Of a DNA stretch of 37,994 bases, positions 8,086 to 15,570 are shown piece after piece. Below the pieces are notes generated by a model, which made no database searches, had not been told where the DNA came from, and saw only the letters and a program-made list of their open reading frames with translations. Within the stretch, counting starts at the first letter, position 1, and each line of letters opens with the position of its first letter. Origin of the DNA: a bacterium (GTDB lineage Bacteria; Cyanobacteriota; Vampirovibrionia; Obscuribacterales; JAKAZS01); assembly GCA_021815785.1 (NCBI GenBank), contig JAKAZS010000018.1, positions 1 through 37,994 on the forward strand. Direction: 5' to 3'. The translations under genes were made by a program, and so were the position numbers.

Positions 8086-9046
8086 GTTGAATTTTAGCCA
8101 CAATATTACTATTCATTTTAAAATCACCAAGTAAATAAATAAGCCCACCAATAAGTGATGTTATTGTGTTTAACGTTAACCAGATAAAAGCATAAGTGAT
8201 GCCATCCACAGAGCTAACCCCAGCTAGACCCAAGAAATAAGTATACGCCCATTCTCTAATTCCCAAACCATTTATCGAAGGAACAATAAAGGCTAAAACT
8301 GCAACAATAGGGTAAAAAACAAAATAATACCAAAACGGAATTTGAGTTAAGCCAATAGCAAAACCAATAATCACATGGCAGACTACAATCACGGTTTGTA
8401 AGACAACCGACCAAGCAATTGTAGCCAGTATTAGGCTTTTATCTTTCCAATAAGTACTTAGACTAGAATTATTAAATAAATGAAATAAGAAATTGGACTG
8501 TTTAAATAACAGGGTTGAGAATTTAGGGAAAAATGGCACTAACCCAAAAATTACTAGCGTTGCAGCCAGAATTATAATTTTAAATACCACGGGTATAAAA
8601 TCAGTTTGCACTGCAAAGATTAGACCAAAACTGGCAAATAAAAAAAGTACAGAAATACCAATAAATCGATCCGCTAGTACACTGGATAAAGCCTTCGTGT
8701 AAGTGCCCTTTTCTTTAGACAGATAATAACAACGGCTAAAATCCCCACCAATAGTTGACGGTAAAAACAAATTAAAAAACAAACCCATGAGATAATATTG
8801 GGTATATTGGAATAAACTTAAGTCAAAACCTAAAACTTTGGCTAACAGTTTCCAGCGATAAGCACTTATAAAATTACTACCAACAAGCAAAACTAACGCC
8901 AGAGTACAAAGATAAATATTGGCTTTGTTAAAAACTTGATAAATTTGTTGGGGATCAACTTTACCAAACTTAAACAAACTATAAATTAAGAGTATACTAA
9001 TTATAGGTTTAATAAATTTAAATAAAATATTTTTAGTTTTAGACAT
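8072..9046 (-). CDS. Flippase-like membrane protein (LPG-synthase TM / UPF0104 family)
   Basis: A 324-residue polytopic inner-membrane protein with about eight hydrophobic segments. It carries the family pattern FFNLFLPSTIGGDFSR (~residues 90-105) followed by SVLADRFIG (~122-130), typical of the lysylphosphatidylglycerol synthase transmembrane (AglD-like) family, which is linked to moving or modifying lipid or isoprenoid-linked sugar substrates. There is no C-terminal aminoacyl-transferase domain, so this is the membrane module alone. Its stop overlaps the start of the tRNA nucleotidyltransferase gene by 14 bp, implying co-transcription. The start ATG (9046-9044) has no clear Shine-Dalgarno sequence. 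The substrate is unknown. Confidence 0.85.
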   Translation of the reverse strand: MSKTKNILFKFIKPIISILLIYSLFKFGKVDPQQIYQVFNKANIYLCTLALVLLVGSNFISAYRWKLLAKVLGFDLSLFQYTQYYLMGLFFNLFLPSTIGGDFSRCYYLSKEKGTYTKALSSVLADRFIGISVLFLFASFGLIFAVQTDFIPVVFKIIILAATLVIFGLVPFFPKFSTLLFKQSNFLFHLFNNSSLSTYWKDKSLILATIAWSVVLQTVIVVCHVIIGFAIGLTQIPFWYYFVFYPIVAVLAFIVPSINGLGIREWAYTYFLGLAGVSSVDGITYAFIWLTLNTITSLIGGLIYLLGDFKMNSNIVAKIQHERV

Positions 9047-9049
9047 GTT

Positions 9050-9078
9050 TTGTCAAATTTTTCCAAGGTAAGTATGGT
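9050..9078 (+). promoter_or_regulatory. Candidate sigma-70-type promoter for ctpA
   Basis: TTGTCA at 9050-9055 and TATGGT at 9073-9078 are separated by 17 bases, lying 66 bp before the ctpA start. The -35 box matches consensus at five of six positions and the -10 box at four of six. In an AT-rich region this is only suggestive. Confidence 0.35.
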
Positions 9079-9130
9079 AATTTATATTTAGTAGTATTTT
9101 AACATTTTTTATTTTCGTAAGGACTATCGA

Positions 9131-9136
9131 GAGGAG
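9131..9136 (+). promoter_or_regulatory. Ribosome binding site fixing the TTG start of ctpA
   Basis: GAGGAG lies eight bases before TTG 9145, and this supports the unusual start codon. Confidence 0.75.
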
Positions 9137-9144
9137 TAAATAAA

Positions 9145-10563
9145 TTGAATTTGCCCGGCAATTCACGAATCTTTAAGTTATCAAGCTTTGGCGTAATCTT
9201 TTTTACATTACTTATAATTCAAGGGTTTTTCCTTTGGAATCACAAAGATGCCAAAATTTCCGAATTAGGTACTTTACAAGATTCCAGTGGCGATGTATTT
9301 GCGCAAAGCCAAAACCCAAACATTACACCAGAAGCATTATACAACAAGTCATGGCATCTTATTAAGGATTCCTACTATGATCATAAATATGGTGGCCAAG
9401 ACTGGCAACGTTGGGAAAACAAATATAATGGCAAACTTAAAACTTCCGAAGATAGCCATAAAGCAATTGAAACAATGCTTGCTTCACTAGGAGATCCCTA
9501 TACTCGATTTTTAGACCTTGATGCTTTTGATGATGAAAAATCGCAAATTGAAGCTCATTTATTTGGTGTCGGCATGCAATTAGGGATGAATCAGGAACAT
9601 AAAATAGTAGTTATTGCTCCTATCGAAGGTACTCCAGCCAGCAAAGCCAACGTTCAGCCCGGCGATGAGATTATTGAAATTAATGGCAAAGCTGTTAAAG
9701 GTCAGTCCTTAGACCAAGTTGTCAAACAAATAAGAGGTCCAGTTAATACCAAAGTAAATATTACGTTTTTACGTAAAAACGACAAACGCAAAGTTGCTTT
9801 AATGCGAGCCGAAATACCTATTAGGGCTGTAGCTAATGCAGAAATTCTTGATTCTAATATAGGCTATATCCGACTGGAAAGTTTTATTTCTGCTAAAGCC
9901 AAAGATGAAATGAAAACAGCACTGGATAAAGTCAAAAATGCCAATGGCATAATCCTTGACTTACGCAACAATCCTGGTGGTCTCTTAAATAATGCTATTG
10001 AAATTGCCAATATGTTCCTGGATAAAGGCATAATTGTAAGTACCATTGATTCAGAAGGCTATAAAACTTCGCAACCGTCAATAGGTGATCCCCTAACCAA
10101 TAAACCCCTAATATTATTAATTAATGGTGGCTCAGCATCAGCCAGTGAAATTTTAAGTGGTGCCTTACGTGATAACGGTCGGGCTAAATTAGTGGGTCAA
10201 AAGTCATTTGGTAAAGGCCTAGTCCAACAGATTAACCGCCTCGATGATGGATCAGGCATTAATGTTACAATTGCCCGTTATTTAACTCCTAACGATACCG
10301 ACATTCATAAAGTTGGCATAATCCCAGATTACCAAGTTAAGCTTAAAGAGTCTGATTATAAAAAAGGTCGCGGACCTTGGTGGATTGACATAACTATGAG
10401 TAATTTTAAACGCTCTCCTAAAGACAATAAGGATATTCAGCTAAATAAAGCTATGGAAGTGCTTAAACAAGAATTAAATAAAAATAGTGCTACGGCCAAA
10501 AACAACTCAACCCTTGGCAAAGAAGCCAAGGCCAATACTGGTTCAAGTAATAACAAAAATTAA
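9145..10563 (+). CDS. ctpA: S41 C-terminal processing protease (CtpA/Prc type)
   Basis: A 472-residue serine endoprotease that cuts the C termini of exported proteins. It has an N-terminal membrane anchor (residues ~14-31), a region with LGDPYTRFLD typical of the family, a PDZ domain (~136-210, with GTPASKANVQPGD), then the S41 catalytic core. The catalytic dyad is visible: Ser332 in GGSASASEI and Lys357 in SFGKG, 25 residues apart as in E. coli Tsp, with an Asp343 counterpart. The tail after ~420 is lysine- and asparagine-rich and low-complexity. The protein should act outside the cytoplasmic membrane. It diverges from the flippase-like gene and converges with lysS. In Cyanobacteria this family matures photosystem D1, but here only a general envelope role can be inferred. 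Confidence 0.93.
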   Translation: MNLPGNSRIFKLSSFGVIFFTLLIIQGFFLWNHKDAKISELGTLQDSSGDVFAQSQNPNITPEALYNKSWHLIKDSYYDHKYGGQDWQRWENKYNGKLKTSEDSHKAIETMLASLGDPYTRFLDLDAFDDEKSQIEAHLFGVGMQLGMNQEHKIVVIAPIEGTPASKANVQPGDEIIEINGKAVKGQSLDQVVKQIRGPVNTKVNITFLRKNDKRKVALMRAEIPIRAVANAEILDSNIGYIRLESFISAKAKDEMKTALDKVKNANGIILDLRNNPGGLLNNAIEIANMFLDKGIIVSTIDSEGYKTSQPSIGDPLTNKPLILLINGGSASASEILSGALRDNGRAKLVGQKSFGKGLVQQINRLDDGSGINVTIARYLTPNDTDIHKVGIIPDYQVKLKESDYKKGRGPWWIDITMSNFKRSPKDNKDIQLNKAMEVLKQELNKNSATAKNNSTLGKEAKANTGSSNNKN

Positions 10564-10585
10564 GCCTCGTCTAAGGTTATTCCAA

Positions 10586-12088
10586 CTAATCCAAGATTGG
10601 CTTTAAAGTGGGGAAAGCAATGACATCACGAATTGAGGCGCTGTTGGTTAAAAGCATAACCAACCTGTCAATCCCAATCCCTAAACCCATAGTTGGTGGC
10701 ATACCACATTCGATAGCATAGATAAAGTCTTTATCATAAGGCATAGCTTCCTCGTCTCCAGCCGATTTAAGTTTAGCCTGGTCAAGCAGACGGTTCTTTT
10801 GATCAATTGGATCAGTAAGCTCTGAATAACCATTAGCAATTTCTCGACCATAGGCATAAAGTTCAAAGCGTTCAGTTAATCTTGAATTGAACCGATGAAT
10901 TTTAGTAAGAGGTGAAACTTCAACAGGATAGTCAGTAATAAACGTTGGCTGAATTAATTCAGGTGATACCAATTCTTCAAAGATAAGATTAATAATACGC
11001 CCAACACTATCTTCCTTTTTAGTTAAAGGTACATTAAGCTTTTTGGCAATTTCAGCAGCTTCATTAAAATCAGTTATACTGGTAAAATCATAATTACAAT
11101 ATTTTTGGATACTGTCAATCATGGAAATACGTAGAAACGGTCGAGTAAAATTAAGCAATTGATCAATATATTCAAACTGAAATTTACCTACGGTATTTAG
11201 TATCACATATTCCAACATATTTTCCGTAAAATCCATAAGTTCATTATAATCACCATAAGCCGCATACAACTCAAGCATTGTAAATTCGGGATTATGCCTA
11301 GTACTTATACCCTCGTTACGAAACACCCGTCCAATTTCATAAACGCGTTCAAAGCCACCAATAATTAGGCGTTTTAAATAAAGTTCAGTAGCAATACGTA
11401 AATTAAGATCAATATCTAAGGCATTATGATGAGTTTGAAAAGGCCTAGCATCAGCTCCACCGGCACTGGTAAGTAAAACAGGTGTTTCGATTTCCAGAAA
11501 ATTATGACTGTCAAGGTACTGTCTTATTTCGGCAATAATTTTTGATCTGGATTTAAAATTTTGTTTGACGTTAGGGTGAATAATAAGATCTAAATGACGA
11601 TAGCGATAACGATCCTCAACATCCTTAAAAGCGTCAAAACCATCCGGTAAAGGCTGAAGTGACTTGCATAAAACGGCGTAATCAGTTACGCGAATTGATA
11701 ATTCACCAGCTTTAGTCCGACGTATTGTGCCAGTAACTCCGATAAAATCGCCCTTATCTAATAATTTTAACTGTTCGATAAGTGAACTAGTAAGACTTTC
11801 CTTATGGCAGAAAAGCTGGATTTTACCGCTGTCATCAATAAGATCAATAAACATCCAGGTATTTCGTTCATTCATAATGCGTCCACAAACCCGAACTTCA
11901 TCTTTAGTTTCAGTATGCGCAGGCAACTGACTGTATTTTTCCTGTAATTCATTGGCCATGTGGGTACGGGAAAAAGTATAGGGGTATGGATTCACACCAT
12001 TTTCTTTAAGTTTATTGAGTTTACCTAAACGTTCCAACTGTAATCTATTTAGATTATTAGCTAATGTAGATTCATTTGTATTAGTCAC
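10586..12088 (-). CDS. lysS: Lysyl-tRNA synthetase, class II
   Basis: A 500-residue class IIb aminoacyl-tRNA synthetase that charges tRNA-Lys. An N-terminal OB-fold anticodon-binding domain (~60-150, VRVCGRIMNER) is followed by the catalytic domain: motif 1 region near FLEIETPVLL, motif 2 FRNEGISTRHNPEFTMLE (~258-275) and motif 3 GLGIGIDRLVML near the C terminus. Length and motifs are full. The start is GTG 12088-12086, supported by AAGGAG five bases upstream. It is the last gene of a probable minus-strand operon after the BtuF-like gene, with a 49-bp gap, and converges with ctpA with only 22 bp between the ends. Confidence 0.97.
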   Translation of the reverse strand: MTNTNESTLANNLNRLQLERLGKLNKLKENGVNPYPYTFSRTHMANELQEKYSQLPAHTETKDEVRVCGRIMNERNTWMFIDLIDDSGKIQLFCHKESLTSSLIEQLKLLDKGDFIGVTGTIRRTKAGELSIRVTDYAVLCKSLQPLPDGFDAFKDVEDRYRYRHLDLIIHPNVKQNFKSRSKIIAEIRQYLDSHNFLEIETPVLLTSAGGADARPFQTHHNALDIDLNLRIATELYLKRLIIGGFERVYEIGRVFRNEGISTRHNPEFTMLELYAAYGDYNELMDFTENMLEYVILNTVGKFQFEYIDQLLNFTRPFLRISMIDSIQKYCNYDFTSITDFNEAAEIAKKLNVPLTKKEDSVGRIINLIFEELVSPELIQPTFITDYPVEVSPLTKIHRFNSRLTERFELYAYGREIANGYSELTDPIDQKNRLLDQAKLKSAGDEEAMPYDKDFIYAIECGMPPTMGLGIGIDRLVMLLTNSASIRDVIAFPTLKPILD

Positions 12089-12093
12089 AACGA

Positions 12094-12099
12094 CTCCTT
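12094..12099 (-). promoter_or_regulatory. Ribosome binding site fixing the GTG start of lysS
   Basis: The minus strand reads AAGGAG, then five bases, then GTG at 12088. No in-frame ATG competes nearby, so this decides the start. Confidence 0.8.
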
Positions 12100-12137
12100 A
12101 TTTATCCTTAAAAGTTTAAATTATCAAATTAATTATA

Positions 12138-13043
12138 CTAAATCGAGCGATACTTAGCATACCATTTATTAAGCTTATCCTTAACTTCGGGATGTAGCTT
12201 TAAGGCAAGCCAGTAAATACCTTCAACAATATTTAAACAAGGGTAACTTAAAAAATTATCATTTGGATAATTAACTACACAATGATGCTTATAAGCGTTT
12301 AAATAAGTTTGGAGTGGCTGCGTTATAAAATCACCTGGGCTTACATTACTTGGTAAAAATATATAATCAGGATTTAATTTAATCAGGGTTTCTTGATTAA
12401 GGCTAGTGTAATCCCTAGAAATATAGCTAGTGATATTTGTGCCACCACAAATATTAATAATATCGTTCAAAAAACTACGATTTCCAGGCGTAAGCAGTGG
12501 ACTAGTCCATAAACAGTAAAAAACCTTAAACTTGGTCTTACCAGCTAGAATCACCTTTAAATCACTTAGACAACTGTTGAACTTACGTTCTTTAGCGCAA
12601 GCTAAGGCCTCTTTACCAGTAAGCCTGCCTAAAAGTAGTAAATTATTAGTAATATCACTAATTTTATGATTAGGTAAAATCAAAACCGGAAAATGCCGAT
12701 ATTTCAGTTTGTATGAAGTCAAATCAAGATTGCTCAGACGTTGCTGCATTCCTTCCTGTCCTGATACCAGTAAAATATAATCAGGCTTAAGACAAATGAT
12801 TTTTTCAAGATTAAAAGAAGTAAAGTCACCGACTACATTTCCTTGCGGATAAAATTGACGGCAATAAGAACTTATACCAATAAGACTGGTTTGAGCGTTT
12901 AATTCCTTAATTAATAAAGTATTAGATGGGGACAGACTAATTAAACGAAGTCCAGGGTTTGGCTTTTCACTATAAGCTGTATCAATTAGACTAAATTGAA
13001 TCAGAAATAAATATATAATGGTAAATATTAAGCGCAAAGCCAT
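12138..13043 (-). CDS. BtuF/FecB-like periplasmic substrate-binding protein
   Basis: A 301-residue exported protein with an N-terminal signal peptide (residues ~1-25: short basic start, hydrophobic core, then TAYSEKP). The body matches the helical-backbone periplasmic binding proteins used in cobalamin and siderophore uptake: RLISLSPSNTLLIKEL (~33-48), LIGISSYC, LEKIICLKPDYILL, and a C-terminal half with NIVEGIYWLALKLHPE. There is no lipobox, so it should be soluble in the periplasm. The ATG lies 16 bp inside the end of the upstream P-loop gene, so the two are coupled. No ABC permease or ATPase is adjacent. The ligand (cobamide, iron chelate or other) cannot be told from sequence. Confidence 0.78.
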   Translation of the reverse strand: MALRLIFTIIYLFLIQFSLIDTAYSEKPNPGLRLISLSPSNTLLIKELNAQTSLIGISSYCRQFYPQGNVVGDFTSFNLEKIICLKPDYILLVSGQEGMQQRLSNLDLTSYKLKYRHFPVLILPNHKISDITNNLLLLGRLTGKEALACAKERKFNSCLSDLKVILAGKTKFKVFYCLWTSPLLTPGNRSFLNDIINICGGTNITSYISRDYTSLNQETLIKLNPDYIFLPSNVSPGDFITQPLQTYLNAYKHHCVVNYPNDNFLSYPCLNIVEGIYWLALKLHPEVKDKLNKWYAKYRSI

Positions 13044-13579
13044 TGAATTACCTCTTCTAAGCGTAAATCCAGATTATCATTTTGAACAAAGTAAGTTCGG
13101 GACAACAGGTTAAAGTCATAAAGAGTACTTTTAATCAGCCGTTCAATTTGGAGTAAATAAATTGCATCCGTCCAGCGAAAACCATCTTCTTTAACAGCAA
13201 ACATTTGGGGGATAAAAATAATATGGGTATATTTTTGCGCTTGGGCTAGACAAAGCTGGTAATATTTTTCGGCATCACTAGTCATCGCAGTAGCTAAATG
13301 CCATCGCTGGTACTGAGCGTAACAATCAACTACGCCTCGATCCGCAATGAAAGTGTCTAATTTATTTTCGGCTTCAATCTGACGACTTAAAACCTGATAA
13401 TTAAACACTAACGAATCAGGAATAGCTGTTGGACTAACAAAACCCAATTCATTACAGATTAAGCGACTTAGTTCAGGTATTAAACCAAGTTTCACTGTAT
13501 TAGATAATATATTAGCTAAAGAAGTTTTACCAACACCAGGCGATCCAGTTATGAGAATTTTAAAGTTTTGCTTTGTCAC
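13028..13579 (-). CDS. P-loop ATPase/kinase, AAA_28 (NadR-like) type
   Basis: A 183-residue P-loop protein with Walker A GSPGVGKT at residues 12-19, a PELSRLICNELG segment (~35-46) and FIADRG (~78-83) as in the NadR C-terminal kinase and related AAA_28 proteins, which phosphorylate small molecules such as nicotinamide riboside. There is no adenylyltransferase half. The start is GTG 13579-13577, 13 bp after the flotillin stop. It overlaps the BtuF-like gene downstream, which hints at a nutrient-related job, but the substrate is not determinable. It could also be an uncharacterised nucleoside kinase. Confidence 0.75.
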   Translation of the reverse strand: MTKQNFKILITGSPGVGKTSLANILSNTVKLGLIPELSRLICNELGFVSPTAIPDSLVFNYQVLSRQIEAENKLDTFIADRGVVDCYAQYQRWHLATAMTSDAEKYYQLCLAQAQKYTHIIFIPQMFAVKEDGFRWTDAIYLLQIERLIKSTLYDFNLLSRTYFVQNDNLDLRLEEVIQWLCA

Positions 13580-13592
13580 TTAAATATGAATT

Positions 13593-15152
13593 TTAAGGTT
13601 TTGGTTTATCAGTCAATTCAGTTGTTTTCGGCACATTGTTTTCCGGTTTTTGGGGTTGCTTTAAAGAAGAAGCTCCACCTATTTGTGTAAGGTCATAACC
13701 CGTTAAGCCTTTAACTAAAGTGATTCCTTGAGCCGCAATATTAAAAACCTCTCCAGTAATTTTAGCAGCTCCACCATTAGCATCAGACCCAGTTGACAAA
13801 ACGGTCATATTGCCAACTTTAGCTAAAGGACTTGCAGCAGCTTCAATCACTTTAGGTAAACTTTCAATAATCATTGAGGTCACAGCAGCATCATTATAAT
13901 GACGGAAAGCTTCGGCTTTTTTATACATCGACTCAGCTTCAGCCTGACCTTTAGCAGCAATAACTTGGGCATCAGCCATACCTTGAGCCTTAGTAGCTTC
14001 AGCTCGACCAAGACCCATAGCTTTAGCAGCTTCACTATCGGCAATAGCTCTTAATTTTGTAGCTTCAGCCTGACCACTGGCATTGAGTTTTACCGCTTGG
14101 GCATCAGCATCAGCTAAAATTTTGCGTTTTTCGTTTTCCGCTTGAGCCATTAATCTTATTTTAGTTTGTTCAGCTTCAGCCGGTTTGGTAATTTCAGCTT
14201 CTAGGGAAATCTGACGTTTTTGCACTTCAATTTGTTTAAGTTCAACTTCTTTTTGGGCTTCAACAATTTTAATTTTTTGGGTTTCTTCGACCAATTTTTG
14301 CTGCGCCTGGGCTTTCACAATGTCATAAGCCATATCACTAGAAGCTTTTTGCTTAGAAACTTCAGCTTGATAAAGTGCTTGTGACACTTGAAAATTTTTC
14401 GTAGCCTCAGCCACCCTCGTATCAGCCAGTAATTTAGCTTTAGCGCCTTCTTCAGCAGCTTGAGCCTGGGCAATTTGCGAATCTCTCAAGGCATGGGCTT
14501 TAGCAATTTGCGTTTCCTTTTCAGCGTTTACCGAACCAATATCAGCCGAACGCTTAACTTCGGCTATTTGCTGACGCCCTAAAGATTCTAAATAACCAAC
14601 AGTATCTTTTATTTCTTTAAGGGTGAAAGATACAACAGTCAAACCCATTTTGTTAAGATCATTAATGGAAACCTCTTGGACACGAGTAGCAAAAGAATCA
14701 AAGCTTTGAATAAGGTCCTCAACACTCATAGTTCCTAAAATGGCTCTTAAATGACCAACTAAGCTTTCATGGGCAATTGAAGATATATCTTCAGTACTTT
14801 TACCCAAAAACTGTTGCGCTGCTGTAGCAATTGATTCAATATCACCTTGAACTTTAACCTGAGCTACACCTTGAACAAAAATCGGAACGCCAGATTTAGT
14901 GATAATAGGAGCACTCGTTTGAATTTCAATAGTCATAATTTCTAGACTTAAAAAGTCCCGTTGCTGAATTAAAGGCAAAACAACAGCACCTCCACCAACG
15001 ACAATTTTAAAATTATTTTCGCCTTGTGAAGCATTAAATCCGGTAATTAACATGGCTTGATTGGGACCACATTTTTGATAAAAATTGGCTACAATATAAC
15101 AGATGATAAAAAATACCAATGAGGCTAAAACACCTAAAAACGCTGTTGTCAT
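13593..15152 (-). CDS. Flotillin family (SPFH) membrane protein
   Basis: A 519-residue flotillin. It has an N-terminal membrane segment (residues ~5-24), an SPFH/band-7 domain (~28-200), then a long alanine- and glutamate-rich coiled coil (~200-420) with repeated KAxAxAEA-like heptads (RAEATKAQGMADAQ, GQAEAESMYKKAEAF), and a glycine-containing tail ending in a proline/lysine-rich stretch. Flotillins form large oligomers on the membrane and organise protein complexes. It appears to head the flotillin-kinase-BtuF-lysS gene cluster. AAGGAG lies 12 bases before the ATG, with AAGAAG closer. The family call is strong; the specific role here is unknown. Confidence 0.92.
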   Translation of the reverse strand: MTTAFLGVLASLVFFIICYIVANFYQKCGPNQAMLITGFNASQGENNFKIVVGGGAVVLPLIQQRDFLSLEIMTIEIQTSAPIITKSGVPIFVQGVAQVKVQGDIESIATAAQQFLGKSTEDISSIAHESLVGHLRAILGTMSVEDLIQSFDSFATRVQEVSINDLNKMGLTVVSFTLKEIKDTVGYLESLGRQQIAEVKRSADIGSVNAEKETQIAKAHALRDSQIAQAQAAEEGAKAKLLADTRVAEATKNFQVSQALYQAEVSKQKASSDMAYDIVKAQAQQKLVEETQKIKIVEAQKEVELKQIEVQKRQISLEAEITKPAEAEQTKIRLMAQAENEKRKILADADAQAVKLNASGQAEATKLRAIADSEAAKAMGLGRAEATKAQGMADAQVIAAKGQAEAESMYKKAEAFRHYNDAAVTSMIIESLPKVIEAAASPLAKVGNMTVLSTGSDANGGAAKITGEVFNIAAQGITLVKGLTGYDLTQIGGASSLKQPQKPENNVPKTTELTDKPKP

Positions 15153-15570
15153 TAACTTCTTACGCTCCTTATCCCAAATTAACGCACTTAATATATAAAA
15201 ATTATTACATACATCTATATATATTGCATAAAATGCTTAAGCAAATGACATTTCAATTATATTCAACCAATACCTTTAAAGTATTTCAAACTCAAACATT
15301 TTAAGCTGTTATGCCCCAACAGCTTAAAATATTTTAATAAGAACCACGCATTGTCAAGCAGTCATACTTTTGGAAAAGTCTCATCCTTGAAAACAGCTTA
15401 CCAGAATTTATATTCACTATAATAAGATTTAACTTAACGCCATACTGACCACTACAATGTAACCATAATTCAGACTTAACGCCGGTAAATCTCAAAAAAA
15501 CAGAACAAAACCATACTGACCACCACCGTCAATAATTCAAACCATATATTTCAACATAAACCAACTAACA
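15153..15570. other. Divergent intergenic region (flotillin / priA) with hairpin and repeats
   Basis: A 418-bp gene-free region between the flotillin operon and priA. It holds a 12-bp perfect hairpin at 15299-15329 and two pairs of short direct repeats between 15432 and 15523: ACTTAACGCC at 15432 and 15474, and CCATACTGACCAC at 15440 and 15511. I see no convincing coding frame. Confidence 0.7.
15299..15329. terminator. 12-bp perfect inverted repeat, terminator-like
   Basis: Arms TTTTAAGCTGTT (15299-15310) and AACAGCTTAAAA (15318-15329) flank the loop ATGCCCC. On the plus strand the hairpin is followed by TATTTTAAT, on the minus strand by AATGTTTG. Its position upstream of both flanking genes is odd for a terminator, so an operator or the end of an unseen short RNA is also possible. 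Confidence 0.5.

Noticed and set aside
10512-10531. 7-bp hairpin CCTTGGC/GCCAAGG near the end of ctpA as a terminator
   Set aside because: It lies inside the coding sequence, encodes part of the lysine-rich tail and is not followed by a T-tract.
15119-15304. 61-codon plus-strand frame ending at the hairpin
   Set aside because: It overlaps the flotillin start on the other strand, has no ribosome site, and looks like translated AT-rich DNA; a non-coding explanation is likelier.
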